Of a stretch of DNA of 64,000 nt, positions 20,400-31,173 are shown piece after piece. How positions within the stretch are numbered: position 1 is the stretch's first letter; every line of letters begins with the position of its first letter. The stretch spans positions 620,001 to 684,000 of the forward strand of contig JAFEKR010000014.1 of NCBI GenBank assembly GCA_019022495.1, written 5' to 3'. Made by a program: the position numbers and the translations under genes. Under the pieces are notes generated by a model. That model did not search any database. It saw only the letters and a program-made list of their open reading frames with translations, and was not told where the DNA came from. The DNA is from Epichloe hybrida (Eukaryota; Ascomycota; Sordariomycetes; Hypocreales; Clavicipitaceae).

Positions 20400-22379
20400 G
20401 TAGTAACTACCTTTAGAAGTAGCTTTAATAAGTTTAAATAGCCTATTATAAAGCTACGCAATTTAAGCTAAAGTCTAGTAACGTATTAGCAATAACTAGG
20501 CAAATTCTAGTTAAGAGAGATATACTATAATATAGTTTTTATTATTTTAGAAGTAATAAGCATATTTTATTAAATAGCCTATTAAATATTAGCTATAAAG
20601 AAGCAGTAAGTAAGCAAAGAAGTTATACTTAAAGATTTATTATATTTAGTTAGGAAGGTTTTTTTATTAATAAGGTATCCTAGAATCTTATAAGTGCTAT
20701 TTTTTAGGAGGATATTTTATATTATTACTTACTAATAATAGCGTATATATAGAATCTTCTTTAAAGTTATTTTACTAGTAGTAAGTTAGTAATAGAGATA
20801 CTATAAGGATATAATAAACTTATAATAAGATTTTAAAAGAAGTTTACTTTAGAGAAAACTTTATAGAAGACTTTATAGGAGATTTCTTAGTTAATAGATT
20901 TTCTTAAGGCATTAATAAAGGCAAAGTTAAGGCATAAGACTTAAATATAGTAAACTAGCTATAAGTTAGCTATAATAGACTAGATAGGGAAGTTATGCTA
21001 ATAAGAGTATAAACTTATAAGCTAGATAAGGGTAAGAAACTAAGATAAATAAGGATAGATAATAATAATAATTAGGGACTAAAAGAGGTTAGTAATTACT
21101 AAGTAATAGTAGTAAGAGAGCTATTACTTAGCTAGTAAGGGTAACTTATAAGGTTAAGGGATATTATAAAAGAAAGGAAAAGTGTAAAAGGGGGGGAAAA
21201 TTAGTCTCTTTTATATTAACCCTAGACCCCTTAAGTGATTTAACACACCGCGTATAGGTAATTTATAAATCACAATAATAACTATTAGCACTACTAAACG
21301 CACACATACCTAATAGCTACGAGCTTATAGTAACTATAACATAAGCCCTCTAGTTAGACTATTTAAAACCCTAGCATTAAGTACCTTATTTATTTAACTA
21401 ATTATAAAAATTAACATAGGTTATTTATATTATTCTTTCTAGCTATATAATAGGTAATAATATTTGTTTTACTATAGTAAAGCTATATAAGGGCTGCTAT
21501 TAAAACATTACTAACTATAATAAGGGGTTGTTTTTAATTAGTGGCATTATTATTATTATTTCTTTTTGTTTACCTATGTGCAGAGTATTGCACTACAATC
21601 GATTTGTAGTGTATTTTTTATTTAACAAATAATATATATCTAATCTTAGAAAATATATAGAGATATAAAACTTCTTTTTTTAGATAGATAATTAAAAAAC
21701 TACAATGTAGTTATATATAAAAGTGGGCCTAAAAGTGGACCCCTTGCCTATAAATTAGAAAAACTACATTTTACTACATTTTAGCACTAAGAATCAGAGT
21801 ATTGTTTGTAGTGTAGTTAGTGTAGTTTTTAGGAAAAATTTGTATTTATAGTGTAGTTTTTTTTTTCTTATAGTTAGTGTAGTGTAGTTTTTTTTTTTTA
21901 TAGTGTAATATATTGTAGTTTTTTTTTTATAGTTAGTGTAGTGTAGTTTTTTTTTTGCTTGTAGTGTAGTGTAGTTAGTGTAGTTACTAATTACACTAAC
22001 TACAAAAACTACAATGTAGTGTTAGTAAAAGAAAAAGTGGGCCTTTTTATTATATAATGTTATTATAAGGATTAAAAGAAAGCTAGTTATATAGAAGCTT
22101 TTATTATTACCTATTTTACTTAATTAGTTATAGAATTTATAATATTCACTTTTTTTTAAGAATTTTACTATAACTAGGGTTATTTATAATATTATACCTT
22201 TTTAATAATACTATTATACTTATTACTAGAGGTAATAATTTTAGATTACCTTTTCTTTGCATACTTTTCCGCACTGACCCTAAGGTTCGGAATCGCCTCT
22301 AAAATACAAATCACATTAATATTCGAAATCCTTGCCTTTGTTTCTCCCCCCCTATAATATCACACTATAATAAAGCTAG

Positions 22380-23700
22380 TGGTAAGAGTATAAATAAAAT
22401 ACTAATAGTAATTAACATAGGCTTAGGGGGGCTAGCTTAGAGTAGCTATTACTTAAATATAGGAATAAGATAGTTTAATATCTAAAGAAGCAAAGATAAC
22501 CTAATAGTAAACTAGAACTAATTTACACACCCTAAAGATATAAAATATTATAATAAGATTACTAGCCTTATCCTAAGTAATAAAGTTACCTAAGTATAGC
22601 GTATTACACTTACTATAGCTAACTAGGTAGTAAACCATACCTAAGCTAAAATAAGAATTATAAACACTAATAATAGTAATATTTATACCACTAAAGAAGT
22701 ATTAAAAATAGCCCTTAAGGAGGCTATTAGGGAGAAAGCTAAAGATAATAACTCCTTAACCTAGGCTAGTATTATAGCTAGGCTTGCCTTAAAATAACTA
22801 AATACTAACCCCCCCTCTCTTTAGGTCCCTAGAAGATAATATAAAGAAGTACTTATAAAAGGAAACACTATATAAGAATTACTTTAGTCTAGGGGCGTAG
22901 AAGATATAGTTATAGCTATAAATAAAGCTATTAGGTAAGCCTTAGTAGTAATAGCTAGAAGACTCCTTAGTAAGGATATAATTATTACCTTTAAAGGAAA
23001 TATAGTATAATATAAAGAAAACTAAAAATAGATTACTAAAGTGTTTAGCCTAGAGGTAGCTATTTACTACTATATACTTAGCGTTATTATTAAGGGTTTC
23101 CTAATAAAGTATATATCTATTAAAAACCTAGTAATAAAAATTAGAAAAGTAAATAAAGTAAATATAATTAAGGTAACTATAAGATACCCCTAGGGTAAGA
23201 ACGCCTAGTAAACTACCCTAATTCTTAGACTAGCTAAAGTTAAAGATACTAATAAGATATACTAAGATAAAATAGTCTTTAAAGCAAAGCTATTCTAAAC
23301 TAAACTATATAATAAGACCTTATAACCTAGATAGTACTATAACTACTTTTAAATAGGATATATTACTAAGTTTTATAAGGTAGCACTAAGGTATAGTAAG
23401 TGTAAAGCTAGCTAGTATAAAGATAGTAAGGCATTATACCTAATAATAAATAAATAACTTAAGGAAAACTATATCCTATGCTCTAAACTATACCTAGCCT
23501 AGTCTAGAGATTACCTAGTACTAAAAGAGAAGTAAAATATAGTAAAGGCTAGTTACCTAAAATAACTATCTTACTTTACCTCTAGCTCCCCTAGTAGGAA
23601 CTTAGCTCTAGCCTAAGAGAGAGCTAGCATAGCTATAGAACCTATAGTAATAATAGGAAGAAAAAGGGGTTAACCTATAAATATAAAGTAAAGCGCTAAA
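22380..23700 (+). pseudogene. LINE ORF1 (gag-like with zinc knuckles), relic
   Basis: Plus-strand frame with RIP stops. Around 23,395-23,550 it reads RYSKCKASQYKDSKALYL and, further on, NYILCSKLYLAQSRDYL. This matches the paired CCHC knuckles of LINE ORF1 proteins (C..C....H....C) after Cys-to-Tyr and His-to-Tyr RIP changes. The upstream part is Lys/Glu-rich. The role in the family is RNA binding in the retrotransposition particle. Boundaries are approximate. Confidence 0.7.
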
Positions 23701-23899
23701 TAGCTAAGAGCTAGGAGCATTAGGCACTATATAAAATAACTTAGGGCTAGAATAAAACTAGCATAAGATAGCTAAGGCTTACTACTACCCCCTAATTAAT
23801 ATAGTAATATTATAAGTTCTCTTTTAGAATATAAATAAGAAGGATAGCTTAATACACATTATGCTCTATTACTAAACTAATATAAATATAATAGTAATC

Positions 23900-26800
23900 T
23901 AAGAGTAAGAATATATAAAACATCTATAGCCTCTTACACTAGGCCTTGCCTAGTTTTAACTTATATACTATAATAGGTATAATGCTATATATATTAATAA
24001 GAAACATAATATAAAGTTATAGTTAGCCTAGGGAGGGCCTAACTAGTTACTAGTAAAAATTTATAGGATTAATATTTATTCTCTTTATTTAGAAGGTTAT
24101 AGTAATAACTAGAATATCCTTATATAAGATATTAACATAAAGATACTATATAACTAAAGCGTATTTATAGGAGATTTTAACTAAAAGCATCCCCTCTAGG
24201 ATAGGCTAAATAAAACCACTAATAGAGTAAATAAGCTACTAGAACTTATAAGCTAGTAAAGGCTTAGACTAGTAATGCCCTAAGGGGAACTAACTAGATA
24301 ATATAAGGATAATAGGGATAGTACTATAGACCTAGCGTAAGTAACCCTAGATATCTAAGTCCACTATAAAGAAGTAAAAGACCTTACTAAATCTAACTAT
24401 ATCCCATAGCTAATTAGTATCTTTACTAGCCTATAAGATAACATCCTATAGGCCCTTAGACACACATAAAATATAATAGATAAACCGTATATAAAGGCAA
24501 AGGTAGTAGTACACTTTTAACCTAAAAACGCCCTAGATTTATAAGATAAAGAAAGGATAAATATATACACTACCTAGCTTATTATAAACCTTTAATAAAT
24601 AGTAAATAAGGTAGCCCTATAGAAGCCCTAGGGGCTCCCTAGCCTAGAGGTATAGTGGTTAAGGATAGCTAAAGAGGTAGTTACTAAAGCTAAATAGGCA
24701 AAGAGATAATAAAGATAATAGAGAATAAAAGTAAACTAGTAAGCTTATACTAAGGTAAATAAGGACTAAGAATAGGTTATTAGAACTAAGAGAAAAAATA
24801 TATAAAGAGATACCTTATAAAAGGCTAATATATAAAGAAAGAATAGGGGAGTGTAAAGACTAGAGAGATAAGCCTAGCTTTAAAGCTAAGCCCCCCTAGA
24901 ATTACCTAGGCTACTAGAGCTAGAAAGGACTAAAAATAACCTAAACCTAGCTACTATATATAAGGATAAAGCAAGTATACTAGCACTAAGGTTCTTCCCT
25001 AAGCCTATAGTAAACCTCTTCTAAATCCTAGACCTTACTTTCCTAGAGCTAGATAATGCACTATTCCTAGATAATAACTAGTTTAAACTAGAAGAGATAT
25101 TAGATATTATATTAGATATAGCTAGCTAGAAAGCACTAGGTAATAATAAGCTCCTAGTAAGCCTTATTAAGGCCTATAATAAGCTAGTAAAAGAAGCTAT
25201 AGTCTAGCTCCTAAATACTATCCTTAAAGTAAGGTATTTCCTAGCCTAATTCTAGACTACTAGAGTAATAGTAATTAGGAAACTAGATAAGATAATAAAA
25301 GAGATAAGGAGGGTTAATGCTTAGAGGCCTATCTCCTTACTAAATATTATAGGAAAAATTATAGAAGTAGTAATTATAAAGTAACTTATAGCCTTTACTA
25401 AGGTAAAAGGACTTTTCCTAAAGCTATAAATAAGGAATAGGATAAATAGGTTAATAAAGACTATAATTAGGGTCTTAGTAAAGTGTGTAAAAGAGGCCTA
25501 GAGTAAGGGTAAAATTACCTTACTTACCTAGATAAATATCTTATTTACTTTTAATAAAGTTAGCTACCTATACTTAATTTACTTACTAATTCTAATAGAA
25601 ATCCCTTACTAGCTAATAGCTATAATATAAAGCTTCCTAGTAAATAAAATAAGCTAGCTTAGCTTTAATAGAGAACTCTCTAGACCCTTTAAGATTAAGG
25701 CTAGCACTCTATAAGGATTTTCTCTTTTACTAATTCTCTTTTTCCTTTACTTTATAGAACTTTATATATACCTCTAGGCTATCCTAGGTATAGTAGTAAT
25801 TAGATTTACTAATAATATAAATATTATAGTATTTAGCAAAAATATAGCGTAAACCTAGAGAAAACTTAAGGCTACTTAGAAGATCTATAAGAAATAGGTA
25901 AAAAAGGTAAGAGTAAAGTTTAACCTAGTAAAAACTAAACTTATACACTTTAGTAAGGCCTATAGGCCCCTATAGGCTAGGGTTTAGCTTAGTATAGAGA
26001 AAATAGCGCTAATAAAGGTATACTAATTCCTTAGGGTATAGGTAAATAGGAAACTTAACTAAAGTGCCTATAAGAATATCCTTAAGGGAAAACTAGCCTA
26101 GTAGTAGCTTATACTCTTTATATTAGTAGTATTAGCATAGGGCATTAGCTTTAGAGATACCTAGCTTATATATATATAGGTAGTCTAGCCTATTCTTACC
26201 TATAAAGTAAGCACTTACTATACCCTAACTAAGAAGGGAGGAAAACTATAAGGAATAGTTAGAAGTTTTATAGTAAACTAATTAACTTATCTCTAGACTA
26301 TAGCTAGAGTATTTAAGGCTATACTAATTACTTAGCTAGAAGTTAAAACCTATATCCCCCCCCTAGACCTTTACTTAAATAAGATAAAGCAGAAGTTTAA
26401 GAAAAGGATTATACTTAGCAAAATAATAAATAAGATATAGGCTATAGCTAACTTAGTATAAATAGTACTATAATATAAAAGAAAACCCTTACTTACTAAT
26501 AATAAACTAGATATATAACTATATAAGAAGTAAAAGAAAAGATAGGAAAACTAGTATTCTAATAGGTAATAGAGATAATATAGGCATAGAAGAGAGCTAA
26601 TAAAGGACTGCTTACTTACCTATAACCTAAAGGAAATCTAGAAATTCCACACTAGGCTTAATAAGCATATTTTATCTATAATAATATAATTATATATAGG
26701 AAAGATTAGCCTTAATAAGTTTCTTTTCTAAAGGCACATTCCTAGAGTAGCTTTGCCCCTATATAGCTATGGTTATATAGTTAAAGACTAGTACTATATA

Positions 26801-27130
26801 ATTATTAACTACGCTAACTATAACTATAAATCCCCCTAAATAAGATAGCCTAGAGACGCATAGGAGATAAGGCTAGCCCTAGATAATCCCCTAAAGGTAA
26901 GATATATTATAAAGTGATTCCTTAGTATAAGAAGACTCTAATACTATATATTAGCATAAGACCTAGCCTTTAGTTAATATAAACTAGGGGAGGATCTAGG
27001 CTACCCTAGAGGTAACTAAACTAACTAATAAACAAACACTATAGATAACTAAAGAGAGGCACTAGGTAAAACAGTGTAGCTATAGAGGTAAGCTAGATAT
27101 AAGGTAAAATTACACTATAATAAGAAGACT
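23900..27130 (+). pseudogene. LINE ORF2: AP endonuclease, reverse transcriptase, C-terminal zinc motif, relic
   Basis: Endonuclease: FIGDFN followed by KHPL at about 24,165-24,200 (family GDFNxHHPxW). Reverse transcriptase: RPISLLNIIGKIIE at about 25,326, then RFTNNINIIVF at about 25,803-25,835 where the family has FVDD (D-to-N by RIP), then LRVQVNRKLN. C-terminal part: LNKFLFQRHIPRVALPLYSYG at about 26,710-26,770, the position of the C.CG...HxLxxC motif of I/Tad-type LINEs with the Cys codons lost. Many stops; not functional. Confidence 0.85.
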
Positions 27131-27199
27131 ATAGGTTTAGAATAGTTATTAGATTAATTTTAAGTTAAAAAGCTATAGGTATTATTTTATACTAGCTTA

Positions 27200-28250
27200 C
27201 TGCCACCCCTTTACTAACCTAGAATTAGCCCTATTTCTCCTTAGGAATAGGAATTATATCCTCTATTACCTTACTCTTACCCTTAGCTAATAGGCTAGTA
27301 ACTAAAAGCTAGTTTATCTCCACTACTTAGGTATTAAGCTACTAGAGCTAAAAGATAACCTTATTATATTATTTCTCTATAGACCTAGACTTAGCTAGGT
27401 CTAGGCCTATTATAGTAGCGCCCTATTTCTTCTTAGTATGGTTTTTAGCATAGAGTTTCTTAACCTAAGCTATATAGTCCTCTAGGGCCTAGATAATTAA
27501 AGTTAGCTATAGAATAAAGCTATTACTAAGCTAGAGTAAAACCACTTATATTACTCCTAGTAACTATACTAGCCTAGGTCTTAACTAACCACTAATGTTC
27601 CCCTTACTAGCTAGTGATATTTAGCTATAAGTAAATTAGCACTAGAGTAAGCTTAAAATAAGCATAGGAGTTAATATTACCTTAATATATATATAATTAT
27701 AGACCTAATAATTAAAATAGGCATTAGACATTACCCCTTTATATATAGATTAGCCTTACCCCTAGACTAGAAATAAACTAACTTACTAATAATATTATAG
27801 TACTAATAGCCCTTATTTTTAATAGATTATATCTTATAGGATATATACTAGATCTCTTATAGCTTACCTAGCTACCCTAGGTTAGACTTAGAAATAAGGC
27901 AAAATAAAGGTAAAGGGGACTTACTTTTAGGCCTTTTACCTTTACTTAATCTAATTACTTCTAGGTTAGGGACTTCCTTAAATACTTATCTAAGGTTATA
28001 AGTTCCTAGGCAAATTAAAGCTAGAATAGCATTAAAAATAAGGTACTTATAAAGCTTAGTAATATTATAGCGTGTTTTTCTATATAAAATATTAGTATTT
28101 AAACTAGCACTAGACTAGAGAAGCCTTAAATAGCTCCTAAAAGGGATAGGAAGGAAAAGAACCTATAGGAAATTTATTATAAGAAAAGAAAAAAGGTTAA
28201 AACCTTAAGAGAGAAGGAGCTCTCTTTTATACTTAAGAGAGAGGGGGGGG
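27200..28250 (-). other. Conserved 3' region of the LINE with a coding-like antisense frame
   Basis: About 1.7 kb follows ORF2 and is kept in all three LINE copies. On the strand opposite to ORF2 a long frame is visible, best read in the less mutated truncated copy (see 31556-32050). Whether it is a gene is open. Confidence 0.45.
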
Positions 28251-30675
28251 GGGACTAACTATAATATTAGCTAGAAAACAAAGCATAAGATAAGTAAACG
28301 CATAAATAGCGTGTAACTAATCTAGGAGCAAAACCGCCTAGTTACTAGGCCTAAATTACCTACCCCTTACTATAATTAAATAAAACCATATACTTAGACT
28401 TTATAAGATATCTAGACTAGTACTAGGTTAGATTTAGCTAAAAAGTAAGGTACTAAAAGAGTTAAAAGTAAAGTAAATAAAAAGTAAATTATTATTATAA
28501 ATTTAAATTTATTATACCCTAGGGTAAAGTAAGAGATATAGAGCTAGGTTAAAGTAAGACTAGACTAGCACTAAAGGAAGCTAGTTAAGACTATTACTAC
28601 ACTTTTTCCTTTCTTTTTTCTTTTCTTTAGGATAAGGCTAGCGTAAGCTAGCACTAAATACCTATAATTAATTACACCTAATGCGGTGTAAACCTAGAAG
28701 AGGGTTAGCGCTAGCCTATTAACAGACATAAGGGGGTTTTTCTTCCTAGTAAAGGGTTTTCTCTCTTAACTAAGCGGATGGAGTACTAGGAATAGCTATA
28801 TAGTTAGCTAGCTAGCGTAAAGAATATATATACTTATTACTTTATTTTACTAATATAACTTTAAGAAAAACCTTCTAATTATTTTATTTACTATTATTAT
28901 TAATTATTTTATATTTTTATTATTAATTTAATTAAAAAATACCTTAAACTAATATAATTAAATTAAATTAGAAATCTAAATAAATATATAAAAGTTAATA
29001 GAATATATACTTAGTACTTTAATATTATTATTAATATAATAAGAACTTAAAAAAGCTTAAACTATTTATTTACTATTTAAACTAATTAAATATTACTTTA
29101 AGCTTTATAATTCTAAAGCTTTAAGAAGTTATATATAGTAACTTTATATATCTTATTATAATAATATATAAAGAAAGAATATAATAAACTAATATTTATA
29201 ATTTATTAATAGATAACTAATAGTATTATTTTAATTACCCTATATAGCTTAAATAAGCTATAAAAAATAAGTTTAACTTATTTTTAAAAATAATACTAGG
29301 ACTTAGTTTTATATAATATACTATACTTATTATAAAAGCTTTAATAACTTTTATAACCTTAATTACTATTATTACTATAATTACTATTATTTTACTTTTA
29401 TTATTATTTTAAAAAAACATAAAAGAGAAAACATTTTTATAATATTAATATTTTTAAAAACCTTAAAATACTAAGTTATTAAAAACTATAGCTTTTACTA
29501 TAGTAATTTACTTATAATTACTAGTATTTATATTTAAGTTATTTATTTATTATTTATTTATTATTAAACTTTAACACTAATAATATTATAAGTAATCTTA
29601 GTAATCTTAGTAATCTTAGTAATACTAGTAATATTAGTAATATTAGTATTATAAGCTATTATAAGCTATTATAAGCTATAATAAGATATCTATTATAAGC
29701 TATAATAAGATATAATAAGCTACTTATATTAAGTTTACTAGTAGTTTTTTTTATAGTTTTTTTAAAATAAGTAATAATAATAATTTATAGAAATAGTAAA
29801 TAATATAATAAGAAGGTTTTTCTTTAAGTTATATTAGGGAAATAAAGTATTAAGTTAAATAGTATTATTAAAAAAGTATAATATTATATATAACCTTACT
29901 TAGTTATAATAAAATTATAAAAATAATATAATATTATAAATTTTATAACTAATTTAATAAAATAAGTAATAATAAAAGCTTTTATATAACTAGCTTTCTT
30001 TTAACCTTATAAATACTAATAACTAATAAAAAGTCTAATACTACATTTGTAGTGTTTGTAGTTAGTGTAGTTTAGGAAAAAAGAATTGTAGTGTAATGTA
30101 TTATAGTTTTTTTTTTTATAATTAGTATAATGTAGTTTTTTTTCCTTATAGTTAGTGTAGTTTATAGTGTAGTGTAGTTTATAGTGTAGTGTAGTTTATA
30201 GTGTAGTGTAGTTTATAGTGTAGTGTAGTTTATAGTGTAGTGTAGTTTATAGTGTAGTGTAGTTTATAGTGTAGTGTAGTTTATAGTGTAGTTACTACAC
30301 TACACTATAAATACTACACTACACTACACGTTTTAGTGCAATACTCTGCTAAGAATACACTACAAATGTAGTTTTTCTAATTTACAGGCAAGGGGTCCAC
30401 TTTTAGACCCACTTTTATATATAGTATTTTTCTTAGGATTTATCTCTATAGGATTACGTGATTTATAGGATAATTTATTTAATTATAAGCTAGCTATAAA
30501 ATTAAATGTAAAAACTACAAAACACACTACACTAACTACAAACAATACTCTGCCTATGTGTCTAGATATAAGGTGCCTTATCTTATTTTCCTTATAAAGC
30601 TTTAATATAGTAACCACGCCCTAAGTAAGCAGCTTATTTTATAATTAAGGTTAATTATATATAAGGGGGGTATTA

Positions 30676-30945
30676 TATTAGGAGCGTAAAGGTTAAAGAT
30701 AAAATATTTATTAAAGTAAGTCTTTAGAGAACCTTTAGGCTATACGAATAATAAAGAGGCTAGCTAGCTATAAGATAGCTATGTGCTTATAAAGTAAGGT
30801 ATTTATTAAAGACTACGCACATTATTAGTGCTAGGTTAGAGATTAAAACCTTTACGCACCTGCCTCTAGCTAGTATCTATCTAGTAGCAACTGCGATAGT
30901 CTTAGCTATCACTTCGTTCTTAACCTTTTGGTGCAAGCCATGACA
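30676..30945 (+). repeat. 3' LTR of Gypsy-1
   Basis: Same length as the 5' LTR. It ends CCATGACA followed by the TSD CTATT (30946-30950). Its right half keeps many C/G bases (GCAACTGCGATAGTC), whereas the 5' LTR is almost fully converted. Confidence 0.92.
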
Positions 30946-30950
30946 CTATT

Positions 30951-31160
30951 ATAAAGTGTAATTAATAGTTAAGTGAATTTTTTTTTTTTTTTTTACATAT
31001 GCTACGTATATGCTATTATAAAGTGTAATTATTAGCTAATTAATTCTTTTTAAGTGGGTTAGGTCACGTGCTCCTGCCTTTTATATATAATGCACCTACT
31101 ATTGTAAGCTCTTTCCCTCTTTTCTTCCTTATTTATTATTATCACTCTTACCTTAGTATT
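30951..31160. other. Host sequence X, continued
   Basis: Tandem-repeat remainder, a T-run (about 30979-30994), then a less mutated stretch with GGTCACGTGCTCC (about 31062) and a TATA-like TTTTATATATAATGC. This could be the promoter end of an unidentified element. No gene is seen. Confidence 0.4.
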
Positions 31161-31173
31161 TAACCCTATAATT

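Larger units (their letters stand above)
17640..21572. other. Unassigned 3' internal part of Gypsy-1 (interrupted by element F)
   Basis: Net about 1.75 kb (17640-18216 and 20408-21572) plus 30561-30675 belong to Gypsy-1 but lie after the chromodomain. The plus-strand frame around 20,450-21,200 reads as a coding-like stretch with RIP stops, rich in Lys/Gln near its end. I do not recognise the family. A short run of G (21191-21197) lies at 21.2 kb. Confidence 0.45.
22228..28828 (+). mobile_element. Full-length LINE (Tad/I-like non-LTR retrotransposon), RIP-degraded
   Basis: It lies inside element B and is flanked by a 13-bp TSD TATACTTATTACT (22215-22227 and 28829-28841). The uninterrupted target is seen in element C at about 33,712. 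No LTRs. The 3' end is GCGTAAAGAATATATA, a TA tail rather than poly(A). A reverse copy lies at 54778-63195 and a 5'-truncated copy at 31174-33141. The first 28 bases (22228-22255) are not in the reverse copy. The 5' leader (about 22256-22353) is well kept in both full-length copies. Confidence 0.9.
21795..30348 (+). mobile_element. hAT-like element B, inserted in A and split by a full-length LINE
   Basis: Termini CAGAGTATTG at 21795 and CAATACTCTG ending at 30348, with a perfect 8-bp TSD CTAAGAAT (21787-21794 and 30349-30356). The left arm is 21795-22227 and the right arm 28842-30348, so about 1.9 kb without the LINE. Both ends are packed with GTAGTGTAG units. The right end has about eight units of GTAGTGTAGTTTATA (30150-30290). 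No transposase is seen. Confidence 0.9.
21581..30552 (-). mobile_element. hAT-like foldback element A (about 410 bp), split by element B
   Basis: Termini CAGAGTATTG (21581) and CAATACTCTG (30552) with a perfect 8-bp TSD CCTATGTG (21573-21580 and 30553-30560). Without B its two arms (21581-21794 and 30349-30552) are largely inverted copies of each other: AAGTGGACCCCTTGCC on the left, GGCAAGGGGTCCACTT on the right. It is therefore a foldback MITE. Its arms are less RIP-mutated than their surroundings. Confidence 0.87.
11888..30945 (+). mobile_element. Ty3/gypsy chromovirus (Gypsy-1), RIP-degraded, with nested insertions
   Basis: Two 270-bp LTRs (11888-12157 and 30676-30945) are flanked by the same 5-bp TSD CTATT. 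A G-run at 30665-30670 (polypurine tract) lies just before the 3' LTR. LTR ends are TGTYA...TGACA in the better kept copies. The element spans 19 kb only because hAT-like elements F (18225-20399) and A (21581-30552) inserted later. Without them and their TSDs it is about 7.9 kb. About 1.9 kb between the chromodomain and the 3' LTR is not explained by gag-pol. Confidence 0.92.

Noticed and set aside
22256..22353. Unmutated host-gene fragment
   Set aside because: It recurs at 63102-63195 next to the other LINE and lies at the same end of both copies, so it is the LINE leader.
11888..30945. A single giant 19-kb LTR element
   Set aside because: The length is explained by nested insertions F and A with their own terminal inverted repeats and 8-bp TSDs.
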